The notes beneath the pieces were generated by a model. The model was not told where the DNA came from and did not search any database. It saw only the letters and a program-made list of their open reading frames with translations. From contig NZ_JADQDN010000001.1 in assembly GCF_015694425.1 (NCBI RefSeq), positions 828,160 through 892,159 on the forward strand: 64,000 nucleotides of DNA, written 5' to 3'. Positions within the stretch are counted from its first letter, which is position 1; each line of letters begins with the position of its first letter. Position numbers and translations under genes: made by a program. Positions 18,734 to 27,564 of the stretch are shown here, in pieces. Source of the stretch: Microvirga terrestris (GTDB taxonomy: Bacteria; Pseudomonadota; Alphaproteobacteria; Rhizobiales; Beijerinckiaceae).

Positions 18734-20173
18734 ATGAACCCCGCCCTCACCATTCCCGCTTTCGGCCCCCTGCTGCCAGAGATCCTCATGGCGGCCGGAG
18801 CCCTCGTCATGGTCCTGTTCGGCGCCATCCGCGGCGAGCGGCCGGGCTACGGCATGAACATCATCGCCTTGGCGCTTCTGGCCGTCACCTTCGTGGCGGT
18901 GCTGATGCTGCCGAGCGAGCGTGTCGAGACCATGGGTGGCTCCTTCGTGATCGACGGCTTCGCCAAGTTCATGAAGGCCCTGACGCTTATCGCATCCGCC
19001 GGCGGCGTGATCCTATCGTTGGACTACATGCGCCGGGAGGGTATCAGCCGCTTCGAGTATCCGATCCTGATCGTCCTCTCGACCATCGGCATGATGATGG
19101 TGATCTCGGCCAATGACCTGATTGCCCTTTATATCGGCCTTGAGTTGCTGAGCCTGTCGTCCTACGTGATTGCCGCCTTCGACCGTGACAACGTGCGCTC
19201 GACCGAGGCCGGCCTGAAGTACTTCGTGCTCGGCTCGCTCTCGTCCGGCATGCTGCTTTACGGTGCGTCCCTCGTCTATGGCTTTTCCGGCAGCATTTCC
19301 TTCCCGGTGATCGCCACGGCCCTGCAGGGCAATGTCGGCATTGGTGCCATTGTCGGTCTCGTTTTCGTGGCCGCCGGCATTGCCTTCAAGATCTCCGCTG
19401 TGCCGTTCCATATGTGGACGCCGGACGTTTACGAGGGCTCGCCCACGCCGGTTACCGCCTTCTTCGCCGCTGCTCCCAAGATGGCCGGCATGGCCATGGC
19501 CACCCGCGTGTTCATCGATGCCTTCCCGGGCATCCTGGTGCAATGGCAGCAGATCATCGTCTTCATCTCGATCGCCTCCATGGCGCTCGGCTCTTTCGCG
19601 GCCATTGGCCAGCGCAACATCAAGCGCCTGATGGCCTATTCCTCCATCGGCAACGTGGGCTATGCGTTGATCGGGCTCGCAGCCGGCACGGCTGAGGGCA
19701 TTCAGGGCGTCATCGTCTATATGGCGATCTACCTTGCCATGACGCTTGGCACCTTCGCGGTCATTCTCGGCATGCGCCGCGGCAACGTGATGTACGAGAC
19801 TGTGGACGATCTCTCCGGAATGGCGCGTACGCATCCGGTGCTCGCCTTCTGCCTCGGCATGATGATGTTCTCGCTCGCGGGCATTCCGCCGCTCGCCGGC
19901 TTCTTCGCCAAGTTCGCCGTGTTTAACGCGGCCATCGAGGCCGACCTGGTGGCTCTCGCCATCATCGGCGTCGTCACCAGCGTCATCGGCGCTTACTACT
20001 ACCTGCGCATCGTGAAGGTGATGTATTTCGATGAGCCGGTCGAGCGCTACGAGACCATGCCGGCAGGCGTGAAGCTGGTGCTTGCCCTTTGCAGCGTTTT
20101 CGTCGTCCTCTTCGGCATCGTTCCTTCGCCGCTCGTGGCGGCTGCGCGGGCTGCCGCGAGCTCCCTGTTCTGA
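18734..20173 (+). CDS. nuoN: NADH-quinone oxidoreductase subunit N
   Basis: The third antiporter-like subunit (479 residues), closest to the NuoA/J/K group. Seen are YIGLELLSLSSYVIAAFDRD, FKISAVPFHMWTPDVYEGSP with the channel lysine, and LMAYSSIGNVGYALIGLA. It is the last structural gene of complex I; the next gene begins 2 bases after its stop, so transcription probably runs into birA and rnj. Confidence 0.98.
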   Translation: MNPALTIPAFGPLLPEILMAAGALVMVLFGAIRGERPGYGMNIIALALLAVTFVAVLMLPSERVETMGGSFVIDGFAKFMKALTLIASAGGVILSLDYMRREGISRFEYPILIVLSTIGMMMVISANDLIALYIGLELLSLSSYVIAAFDRDNVRSTEAGLKYFVLGSLSSGMLLYGASLVYGFSGSISFPVIATALQGNVGIGAIVGLVFVAAGIAFKISAVPFHMWTPDVYEGSPTPVTAFFAAAPKMAGMAMATRVFIDAFPGILVQWQQIIVFISIASMALGSFAAIGQRNIKRLMAYSSIGNVGYALIGLAAGTAEGIQGVIVYMAIYLAMTLGTFAVILGMRRGNVMYETVDDLSGMARTHPVLAFCLGMMMFSLAGIPPLAGFFAKFAVFNAAIEADLVALAIIGVVTSVIGAYYYLRIVKVMYFDEPVERYETMPAGVKLVLALCSVFVVLFGIVPSPLVAAARAAASSLF

Positions 20174-20175
20174 TC

Positions 20176-21006
20176 GTGCACCTGTCGCCCGAGACCGAGT
20201 CCGCCGGATACAGGCTGGTTTCCCTCGAGGCGACAGGCTCGACGAACGATGATGCGCTCCAAGCCGCTCGGTCAGGCGATCCAGGACAGCTCTGGATCAC
20301 CGCCGCCGAACAGCTGGCGGGCAGGGGGCGGCACGGCCGGCAATGGTCGTCGCCTCGAGGCAACCTCTATGCCAGCCTTCTGCTCATCGATCCCTGTGAC
20401 GTGGCTTGCGCACCGCAGCTCGGCTTCGTGGCGGGTCTCGCCCTTCACGAAGCCGTAGAGGCGGTCACCGGCCTTGGCGCTCCGCGCCTCGCCCTCAAAT
20501 GGCCGAACGACCTCCTGCTCGACGGGGCCAAGGTCTCGGGGCTTCTCCTCGAAGGGCACGGGCTTCAGCCGGGGGGACAGCTCGCCATTGTGATCGGCTT
20601 CGGGGTAAACGTATCGTTCGCTCCCTCCGGTACGCCGTATCCGGCAGCAAGCCTGCAGCAGGTGAAGGCGAGCCTGACCCGGAATGAGGTTTTTCTCTCA
20701 CTCTCTTCCGCCTTTGCCGCAACTTTCGCGGCGTGGCGGACATCCTCCCGCATGAACACGTCCGATCCATTTGGCGCCATTCGCAGGCTCTGGCTTGAGC
20801 GCGCCGCTGGGATAGGGCAGGAGGTCACCCTCCGGCTACCCTCAGGTGAGCGGCGGGGTGTCTTCGAAGGGCTCGACCGGTTTGGACGCCTGCAACTCAA
20901 GGGCAGTGCCGGCGTGGAACTCATCGACGCGGGCGACCTTTATTTTCCCAATTTGCTGCACGATATAGCCAAGCCGAGCGCTGGCGCGAAAAGGTCTCAA
21001 TATTAA
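20176..21006 (+). CDS. birA: Biotin-[acetyl-CoA carboxylase] ligase, catalytic domain only
   Basis: Attaches biotin to the carrier protein of acetyl-CoA carboxylase and related enzymes through biotinyl-AMP. The protein (276 residues from GTG 20176) shows GSTNDDAL, the biotin/ATP loop AGRGRHGRQW and LKWPNDLLLDGAKVSGLLLE. No N-terminal helix-turn-helix is present, so it is not a BirA-type repressor. The start is uncertain: GTG 20176 fits the family start but has no clear ribosome site. It ends in a one-base overlap with rnj. Confidence 0.92.
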   Translation: MHLSPETESAGYRLVSLEATGSTNDDALQAARSGDPGQLWITAAEQLAGRGRHGRQWSSPRGNLYASLLLIDPCDVACAPQLGFVAGLALHEAVEAVTGLGAPRLALKWPNDLLLDGAKVSGLLLEGHGLQPGGQLAIVIGFGVNVSFAPSGTPYPAASLQQVKASLTRNEVFLSLSSAFAATFAAWRTSSRMNTSDPFGAIRRLWLERAAGIGQEVTLRLPSGERRGVFEGLDRFGRLQLKGSAGVELIDAGDLYFPNLLHDIAKPSAGAKRSQY

Positions 21007-22679
21007 TGGCTTCCCACCAGGACGAATTGGTTTTTCTCCCCCTCGGCGGTCTCGGCGAGATCGGCATGAACGCGGCCTTGTACGGCTTTGGGCCCGAGAA
21101 CGACCGACAGTGGATCCTTGTCGATTGCGGCATGGGCTTTGGCGGTGAAGAGAACCTGCCTGGCATCGACGTCGTCTATCCGGACCTGCGCTTCATCGAG
21201 GAGGAGCGCCATAACCTTCTCGGCATCTTCATCACCCACGCCCACGAGGATCACATCGGCGCCCTCGTCGAGATGTGGCCTCGTCTGAACGCACCGGTTT
21301 ATGCGACGAAGTTCGCCATCGGTCTGCTGGAAACACGCCGCCTGTCGGAGGCTAACGCGCCGAAAGTCGCCCTCAATGAAATCGCGCCGGGTCAGCGCCT
21401 GAAACTTGGCCCCTTCGATATCGAGTATGTGCCTGTCGCCCACTCGATTCCGGAATCGAATGCCCTGGCCATTCGGACGCCGCACGGTCTCGTGGTCCAT
21501 ACCGGCGACTGGAAGCTCGACAGCACTCCTTATCTCGGCAGCCTGACGTCGGAGGAGACCTTCCGGGGGCTTGGTGACGAAGGTGTTCTCGCCCTTGTGT
21601 GTGACTCGACGAACGTGGTGCGCGAGGGCACGAGCCCCAGCGAGGCCGACGTCTCGCGGAACCTTGCCGCACTGATCAAGGATGCTCCGCACCGGGTGGC
21701 GGTGACCACCTTTGCTTCCAATGTCGCCCGCATCCGCTCCGTAGCCGAAGCAGCCCGTGAATGCGGACGCGAAGTGATCGTCGTCGGACGCGCCATGGAC
21801 CGGGTCGTCGAGGTGGCGAAGGAATGCGGATACCTCGATGATCTGCCCGAGTTCCGCGCGGCGGATAGTTTCGGCTACATGCCGCGCGACAAGGTTGTGG
21901 CCATCCTGACGGGCTCTCAAGGGGAGCCTCGTGCCGCTCTGGCCCGCATCGCTCAGGACGAGCATCCGGACATCGCGCTTTCAGCCGGTGATCGGGTGAT
22001 TTTCTCCTCCCGGGCCATTCCCGGGAATGAGAAGGCAGTCGGCTCCATCATCAACAGCCTCATCGACCAGGGAATCGAGATCATCACGGATCGCACGGAA
22101 CTGGTTCACGTCTCGGGCCATCCGCGCCGGGGCGAACTCGCCCAGATGTATCAGTGGACGAAGCCCCGCATCGCAATTCCGGCTCACGGCGAGCCCTTGC
22201 ACCTGAGCGAGCACGCCAAGTTCGCCCGCCAGCAGGGCGTGCAGGAAGTGGTTCGTGCGAAGAACGGCAGCTTGGTGCGCCTCGCTCCTGGCCCGGCCGA
22301 GATTGTCGATACCATTCCGGCAGGACGTCTCTACCGCGATGGGAACATCGTGATCGGGGCAGGAGATCGGGCGCTCCCGGAGCGCCGCAAGCTTGCCTTC
22401 GCCGGCATCGTGACGGTCGCGATCGCCATCGACGACCGGGGCGAACTCGTGGGCGATCCAGTGATCGACGCCATGGGCCTCCCAGACAAGAACCGGCAGG
22501 GGCGGGACTTGACCGACATTATTGCCGATACTGTTGCGGACCTGCTCGATGGGCTGCCAAAAGCCAAACGACGGGATCCTGAAGCTGTCGAGAACGCCGT
22601 TCACCGGGCCGTCCGCGCCTCTGTGAACCAGGAATGGGGTAAGAAGCCTGCCTGCCACGTTCTCGTGATCGAGGCATAA
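21006..22679 (+). CDS. rnj: Ribonuclease J
   Basis: A metallo-beta-lactamase/beta-CASP nuclease (557 residues) that matures and degrades RNA with 5'-exonuclease and endonuclease activity. The zinc-binding motif is His78-x-His80-x-Asp82-His83 (THAHEDHIGAL). Further conserved parts are PVAHSIPES, VHTGDWKLD, TGSQGEP and HVSGHPRRGEL. The last hundred residues are the C-terminal domain. The nuoN-birA-rnj order is typical of Rhizobiales. Confidence 0.95.
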   Translation: MASHQDELVFLPLGGLGEIGMNAALYGFGPENDRQWILVDCGMGFGGEENLPGIDVVYPDLRFIEEERHNLLGIFITHAHEDHIGALVEMWPRLNAPVYATKFAIGLLETRRLSEANAPKVALNEIAPGQRLKLGPFDIEYVPVAHSIPESNALAIRTPHGLVVHTGDWKLDSTPYLGSLTSEETFRGLGDEGVLALVCDSTNVVREGTSPSEADVSRNLAALIKDAPHRVAVTTFASNVARIRSVAEAARECGREVIVVGRAMDRVVEVAKECGYLDDLPEFRAADSFGYMPRDKVVAILTGSQGEPRAALARIAQDEHPDIALSAGDRVIFSSRAIPGNEKAVGSIINSLIDQGIEIITDRTELVHVSGHPRRGELAQMYQWTKPRIAIPAHGEPLHLSEHAKFARQQGVQEVVRAKNGSLVRLAPGPAEIVDTIPAGRLYRDGNIVIGAGDRALPERRKLAFAGIVTVAIAIDDRGELVGDPVIDAMGLPDKNRQGRDLTDIIADTVADLLDGLPKAKRRDPEAVENAVHRAVRASVNQEWGKKPACHVLVIEA

Positions 22680-22705
22680 GGCGCCATAGGCCGAAGGAAA
22701 CCGTA

Positions 22706-23110
22706 ATGATCGGACGTCTCAATCATGTCGCCATTGCCGTGCGCGATATCGCGGCGGCTTCCGAGCTCTATCGCAGCACCCTTGGTGCCCAGGTCTCCGC
22801 GCCTGAGGCGCTCGAGGAGCATGGCGTGACAGTGGTTTTCATTACCCTTCCTAACACCAAGATCGAGCTGCTGGAGCCTCTAGGCTCAGAGTCACCCATT
22901 GCCCGATTTCTGGAGAAGAACCCGGACGGCGGCATCCACCATATCTGCTATGAAGTGGATGACATCAACGCTGCACGGGACCAGCTTGTGAATTCCGGGG
23001 CTAGGGTGCTCGGCTCAGGCGAGCCGAAGATCGGAGCTCATGGAAAACCCGTGCTTTTCCTGCACCCCAAGGACTTCAACGGCACCCTTGTCGAACTTGA
23101 ACAAGCCTGA
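22706..23110 (+). CDS. mce: Methylmalonyl-CoA epimerase
   Basis: A 134-residue VOC-fold (glyoxalase-like) enzyme that interconverts (R)- and (S)-methylmalonyl-CoA in propionyl-CoA use. Both half-repeats are visible: GRLNHVAIAVRDIAAASELYR with the first metal His, and GGIHHICYEVDDINAA with the second, ending FLHPKDFNGTLVELEQ, whose Glu completes the metal site. The match to the epimerase rather than other VOC proteins is by overall sequence pattern. Confidence 0.92.
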   Translation: MIGRLNHVAIAVRDIAAASELYRSTLGAQVSAPEALEEHGVTVVFITLPNTKIELLEPLGSESPIARFLEKNPDGGIHHICYEVDDINAARDQLVNSGARVLGSGEPKIGAHGKPVLFLHPKDFNGTLVELEQA

Positions 23111-23120
23111 GGACAAGCTG

Positions 23121-23456
23121 TTGATAAGCCTCGTCAAAACTCTTGCTGGCTCGTTCTGGTCCACGCTGGCCGTAGTGATAGTCGTCTCCGCGATTGCCGT
23201 TGCCGTCGCGGTCAACGGCTTCGACTTGCGGGTGAGCGGCGGCTTGGCCCTCTACTTCGTGATCTGGTGGGTTCTGCTTTTTGCCGTTCTGCCCTTCGAC
23301 GTCCGCAGTCAGAGGGAGACCGGTGAAGTGGTCCGAGGCAGCGAGCCGGGAGCGCCGGCGCTTCCCGCCCTGCGCGAAAAGGCGATCTGGACGACACTTG
23401 TTGCTTCAGTGGTGTTGGTGATCGTCGCGGCAGTCTTCCCTTTGGCGGGACTTTAG
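23121..23456 (+). CDS. DUF1467 family membrane protein
   Basis: A 111-residue protein with two to three hydrophobic segments (about 8-26, 33-54 and 88-108) and the DUF1467 stretch LALYFVIWWVLLFAVLPFDVRSQ. The function is unknown; genes of this family often sit between mce and proS in alphaproteobacteria. The start is taken at TTG 23121, because TGAGGA (23107-23112) overlaps the mce stop at the right distance. Upstream in-frame codons are mce shadow. Confidence 0.85.
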   Translation: MISLVKTLAGSFWSTLAVVIVVSAIAVAVAVNGFDLRVSGGLALYFVIWWVLLFAVLPFDVRSQRETGEVVRGSEPGAPALPALREKAIWTTLVASVVLVIVAAVFPLAGL

Positions 23457-23471
23457 AGAACTCCGACAAGG

Positions 23472-23528
23472 AGCCAAAAAAGAAAAGCAAGGCTTTCGCC
23501 TTGCCTGAACTGCCTTTTGGCAATTTTT
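23472..23528 (+). terminator. Probable terminator region after the nuo-DUF1467 unit
   Basis: A perfect hairpin GCAAGGC-TTTC-GCCTTGC (23487-23504) is followed by TGCC-TTTT-GGCA (23511-23522) and five T (23524-23528). GCCAAAA before and TTTTGGC after can also pair, making one long branched structure. Position after the last gene of a long co-directional series supports termination. Confidence 0.55.
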
Positions 23529-23849
23529 GATCCCTGGCTTTCTTAGGCCAGCGCCTGTTTGGCGCTTAGGGGTCTTGTTCCTCCCGAAACTCGGACCGCA
23601 GCCTCTGACCCCTTAAGGTCTAAAGACGTTAGGATTTTGTTTATAGTCACCTTCCGTTGGGGTGTCACCTTTCCCAAGCCACCGATGGTGCAAATTTCGG
23701 CATTTTCGGTATTCATCTTTGGTCTAATTTATATCACCGCAGGCCCTGCGAACTGATGACAGCTTGTCTTTTGCCCGGGGCCTGTGTTGTGTGCTGGAAA
23801 CGAGTCGTTACTCAGCTTTTGTTCAGATCGAGACCTTAAAAGGCGTCCC
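23529..23849. other. Non-coding region before proS
   Basis: About 320 bases, visibly richer in A and T than the neighbours. A perfect hairpin AGCGCC-TGTTT-GGCGCT lies at 23550-23566, in competition with CTGGC/GCCAG (23534-23551). A 65-codon ORF (23559-23756) has no credible ribosome site or known motif. The proS promoter must lie here, but no clear boxes were found. Confidence 0.4.
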
Positions 23850-25178
23850 ATGCGTTTGAGCCGCTACTTTCTCCCCATTCTCCGCGAGACGCCCAAAGAA
23901 GCGGAGATCGTCTCCCACCGCCTGATGCTGCGCGCGGGCATGATCCGCCAGGAATCGGCAGGCATCTACGCTTGGCTGCCCCTGGGGCTAAGGGTGCTGA
24001 ACAAAGTGAACGCCATCGTCCGAGAGGAGCAGAACCGCTCCGGCGCCGTCGAGCTTCTTATGCCGACGATTCAGTCGGCGGATCTGTGGCGCGAGTCGGG
24101 CCGCTATGACGCCTATGGCAAGGAGATGCTGCGCATCCAGGACCGGCACGAGCGCGAGATGCTGTTCGGCCCCACCAATGAGGAGATGGTCACGGAGATC
24201 TTCAGGGGCTATGTGCGTTCCTACAAAGACCTGCCCCTGAATCTTTATCACATCCAGTGGAAGTTCCGCGACGAGGTGCGTCCGCGCTTCGGCGTCATGC
24301 GCTCGCGCGAGTTCCTGATGAAGGACGCCTATTCCTTCGATCTGGACCAGGCTGGGGCCGTCCATTCCTACAACAAGATGTTCGTGGCGTACCTGCGCAC
24401 CTTCGCCCGGATGGGCCTAAAGGCCATTCCTATGCGGGCGGACACGGGACCCATCGGCGGAAACTTAAGCCACGAGTTCATCATCTTGGCCTCGACGGGT
24501 GAGAGCGAGGTGTTCTGCCACGCCGATTACCTGAACTTCGACATCCCGGCGGTGGATACCAATTTCGATGATATCCCCGGCCTGCAGAGCACCGTCGACA
24601 AGTGGACGTCGCTCTATGCCGCCACCTCCGAGATGCATGATGCCGCCGCCTTCGATGCCGTTCCGGACGAGAAGAAGATGTCCGCGCGCGGTATCGAGGT
24701 CGGTCATATCTTCTATTTCGGCACCAAGTATTCCGAGCCCATGGGCGCGCGAGTCATGGGGCCGGACGGGCAAGAGCGGGACGTCCATATGGGCTCCTAC
24801 GGCATTGGCCCCAGCCGCCTGATCGCCGCCATCATTGAGGCGAGCCACGACGAGAACGGAATCATCTGGCCTGAGGCCGTGGCGCCCTTCGATGTGGCGA
24901 TCCTCAACCTTAAGGCAGGCGACGCCGGTACGGACGCTGCCTGCGAGCGGCTCTATCGCGAGCTCTCCGCCGCTGGACGCGACGTGCTCTACGATGATCG
25001 CGACGAGCGCCCCGGTGGAAAGTTCGCCACCGCCGACCTCATCGGCGTGCCGTGGCAGGTGGTGATCGGACCGAAGGGGCTTGCGGAAGGCAAGGTGGAG
25101 TTGAAGCGCCGTGCCACCGGCGAGCGCGAGACACTGTCCCTCGAGGATGTGTCCGCCCGCCTGAGCGGCCATCAATAA
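23850..25178 (+). CDS. proS: Prolyl-tRNA synthetase (short alphaproteobacterial type)
   Basis: A class II aminoacyl-tRNA synthetase that charges tRNA-Pro; 442 residues from ATG 23850. Motif 2 region [27 protein letters not shown] and motif 3 region [17 protein letters not shown] are seen, then the anticodon-binding domain with [17 protein letters not shown]. The large editing insertion of the E. coli enzyme is absent, as is usual in this group. An upstream in-frame ATG at 23784 gives unlikely residues. Confidence 0.97.
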   Translation: MRLSRYFLPILRETPKEAEIVSHRLMLRAGMIRQESAGIYAWLPLGLRVLNKVNAIVREEQNRSGAVELLMPTIQSADLWRESGRYDAYGKEMLRIQDRHEREMLFGPTNEEMVTEIFRGYVRSYKDLPLNLYHIQWKFRDEVRPRFGVMRSREFLMKDAYSFDLDQAGAVHSYNKMFVAYLRTFARMGLKAIPMRADTGPIGGNLSHEFIILASTGESEVFCHADYLNFDIPAVDTNFDDIPGLQSTVDKWTSLYAATSEMHDAAAFDAVPDEKKMSARGIEVGHIFYFGTKYSEPMGARVMGPDGQERDVHMGSYGIGPSRLIAAIIEASHDENGIIWPEAVAPFDVAILNLKAGDAGTDAACERLYRELSAAGRDVLYDDRDERPGGKFATADLIGVPWQVVIGPKGLAEGKVELKRRATGERETLSLEDVSARLSGHQ

Positions 25179-25183
25179 TCTCC

Positions 25184-26473
25184 ATGGCCAAGGCACCGGA
25201 AACCAAAACGGCACCTACAGGGACTAAGCCCTTCTCTCTGTTCGAGTGGATGCTGGCCGGGCGCTACCTGCGCACGCGGCGGCGGGAAGGCTTCGTTTCG
25301 GTCATCGCCGGTTTCTCGTTCCTTGGGATCATGCTCGGCGTTGCCACTCTGATCGTGGTGCTCTCGGTCATGAACGGCTTTCGCAAGGAGCTGCTCGACA
25401 AGATCGTCGGCATCAACGGCCATATCTTCGTGGCGCCTATAGAAAGCCCTCTGACCGACTACCCGGAGGTGGCCGCGCGCATCGCCGCCGTGCCAGGTGT
25501 TAGGCGCGCCATTCCGCTGGTGGAGGGGCAGGCCTTCGGCTCCTCGCAATACAACGGCAGCGGTGTTCTTGTGCGCGGCATTCGCCCCGAGGATCTGCAG
25601 AAGATCGAGCACATCTCCGGCAATATCCGTCAGGGCACGCTCGATGATTTCGATGAAGGCGAGGGGGTGGCGATCGGCCGGCGTCTCGCCGATGCCCTCT
25701 CGCTTCAGGCCGGCGATACCTTCACGCTGATTACCCCGCGCGGGGCCTCCACGCCCTTCGGCACGGCGCCGCGGGTGAAGGGCTATCCGGTGAAGGCGAT
25801 CTTCGAGATCGGCATGTCGGAGTTCGACTCCACCTTCGTGTTCATGCCGCTGACGGAGGCGCAGAATTATTTCAACCGCCAGGGCGACGTGCAACTGATC
25901 GAGGTCTATCTCGACAATGCAGATCGGGTGGACGAGGCCCGGGTGGCCATCGACGAGGCGGCAGGACGTCCGATCCTGATGACCGACTGGCGCCAGCGCA
26001 ACCGCACCTTCTTCGGCGCCCTCGAGGTCGAGCGCAACGTGATGTTCCTCATCCTCACGCTGATCGTGCTGGTGGCGGCGCTCAATATCATCTCGGGCCT
26101 CATCATGCTCGTGAAGGACAAGTCGGAGGATATCGCGATTCTGCGGACCATGGGGGCGACACGTGGCGCCATCATGCGCGTGTTCCTGATCACCGGAGCC
26201 TCCATCGGCATTGTGGGAACAATCGCAGGCTTCGGCCTCGGTCTCCTGCTCGCGCTCAATGTCGAAACCATTCGCGATGTCATCTCGCGGCTTACGAGCA
26301 CAAACCTCTTTCCGGCCGAACTCTACTTCCTGAGTCGCCTGCCGGCCGATGTGAATCCCACCGAGGTGGCGACCATCCTCGTCATGGCGATGGTGCTGTC
26401 GTTGCTCGCGACCCTCTATCCCTCTTGGCGGGCCGCGAAACTCGATCCCGTCGAGGCGTTGCGTTACGGATAA
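25184..26473 (+). CDS. lolC: Lipoprotein-releasing system permease (LolC/LolE type)
   Basis: Inner-membrane permease that, with LolD, frees outer-membrane lipoproteins for transfer to LolA. It has 429 residues: a first membrane helix ([21 protein letters not shown]), a large periplasmic domain from about 55 to 280, then three helices in the MacB/FtsX-like C-terminal domain ([20 protein letters not shown]) and the end [19 protein letters not shown]. Only one permease gene is present, so the pair LolC/LolE is probably a homodimer. It lies 5 bases after proS and 2 before lolD. Confidence 0.95.
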   Translation: MAKAPETKTAPTGTKPFSLFEWMLAGRYLRTRRREGFVSVIAGFSFLGIMLGVATLIVVLSVMNGFRKELLDKIVGINGHIFVAPIESPLTDYPEVAARIAAVPGVRRAIPLVEGQAFGSSQYNGSGVLVRGIRPEDLQKIEHISGNIRQGTLDDFDEGEGVAIGRRLADALSLQAGDTFTLITPRGASTPFGTAPRVKGYPVKAIFEIGMSEFDSTFVFMPLTEAQNYFNRQGDVQLIEVYLDNADRVDEARVAIDEAAGRPILMTDWRQRNRTFFGALEVERNVMFLILTLIVLVAALNIISGLIMLVKDKSEDIAILRTMGATRGAIMRVFLITGASIGIVGTIAGFGLGLLLALNVETIRDVISRLTSTNLFPAELYFLSRLPADVNPTEVATILVMAMVLSLLATLYPSWRAAKLDPVEALRYG

Positions 26474-26475
26474 AT

Positions 26476-27171
26476 ATGTCGCCAGCCCAGTCCCAGCCCG
26501 CCCTGTACCTGTCGAAAGTCGAGCGCCGCTATCCCCAGGGGGAAAGCTTCCTCGAAGTGCTGCGTGGGGCAGACCTCGCGATTTGGCCGGGCGAGATCGT
26601 GGCGCTCGTGGCGCCTTCAGGCACCGGCAAGTCGACATTGCTCCACGTGGCAGGCCTGCTCGAAAAGCCGGACAGCGGCGAGGTCTTTGTCGGGTCGAAA
26701 CAGACGGCTGCAATGAACGACCAGGACCGCACCCGGGTCAGGCGTGAAGAACTCGGATTCGTCTATCAGTTTCACCATCTCCTGCCGGAGTTCTCCGCCC
26801 TGGAGAACGTGGTGATCCCGCAGCTCATCCGCGGCCTGGCGAAGCCTGAAGCACAGAATCGGGCGAAGCAGCTTCTGACCTTCCTGGGGTTGGGCAAGCG
26901 CCTCGATCACCGCCCCGGCGAGCTCTCGGGCGGCGAGCAGCAGCGTGTTGCCATTGCCCGCGCGGTTGCCAACGCGCCCCGCCTGCTGCTGGCGGATGAA
27001 CCCACTGGCAACCTTGACCCGCACACGGCCGACCGAGTTTTCCAGACTCTCGTGGCCATCGTCCGCGCCTCAAAGCTCGCGGCCCTCATCGCCACCCATA
27101 ACATGGATCTCGCGGCACGCATGGACCGGCGCGTGACCATCCGCGATGGGCTGATCGTTCAACTGCCCTGA
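26476..27171 (+). CDS. lolD: Lipoprotein-releasing system ATP-binding protein
   Basis: The ATPase of the lipoprotein-release ABC complex (231 residues). Walker A is APSGTGKST (46-54), with Ala in place of the usual first Gly; the same change is, from memory, common in alphaproteobacterial LolD. The signature [14 protein letters not shown] begins near 151, and Walker B is [12 protein letters not shown]. It follows the permease gene by 2 bases and forms one unit with it. Confidence 0.96.
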   Translation: MSPAQSQPALYLSKVERRYPQGESFLEVLRGADLAIWPGEIVALVAPSGTGKSTLLHVAGLLEKPDSGEVFVGSKQTAAMNDQDRTRVRREELGFVYQFHHLLPEFSALENVVIPQLIRGLAKPEAQNRAKQLLTFLGLGKRLDHRPGELSGGEQQRVAIARAVANAPRLLLADEPTGNLDPHTADRVFQTLVAIVRASKLAALIATHNMDLAARMDRRVTIRDGLIVQLP

Positions 27172-27343
27172 GGTTTAAAGCTCTTATTGAAGACTTCGAC
27201 TGTCGCCCTCTATGGGCCCCGGTCCGCGCGTTTTTGCGCCTTTACGCTTTGTTGACTCCGTCTCGAAGCCGAACCCTGCACAGGTTTTACACAGAACATC
27301 CAATGAACAAATATGAACATATTGGGAACACGGAGATCAAACC

Positions 27344-27445
27344 ATGCTTCGCTTCATCATCGAGACCACCGCCGAAATCGCTTCGCTCGCCATGTTCGGC
27401 TCGGCCGTGGCAATCTGGGCTCTGGTCCTTTCTCCCATCGCTTGA
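27344..27445 (+). CDS. Possible 33-residue membrane peptide
   Basis: ATG 27344 opens a 33-residue frame, one hydrophobic helix with a short charged N-terminus (MLRFIIETTAEIASLAMFGS, then AVAIWALVLSPIA). CGGAG lies 8-12 bases upstream, a fair ribosome site. It has no known family. It lies alone between lolD and dnaE; the surrounding 170 bases upstream and 120 downstream hold no other gene. A single-helix small protein is plausible, but chance is not excluded. Confidence 0.5.
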   Translation: MLRFIIETTAEIASLAMFGSAVAIWALVLSPIA

Positions 27446-27564
27446 TACCGGGAATCCACAACAACCCACCGCGATTCACAGGAACATAGTCCTCTACATC
27501 CTGGGTTAGGATTTCTGAGGAAAGAATCGTGTCACTATGCGTGTCATTGAGTGAGTAGAGTTTC

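Noticed and set aside
17212..18828. 538-codon frame on the minus strand over nuoM
   Set aside because: Shadow of nuoM, rich in His/Arg/Glu as expected for the reverse of membrane-protein codons.
23559..23756. 65-codon frame before proS
   Set aside because: No ribosome site and no family; the hydrophobic end could be chance in an A/T-richer stretch.
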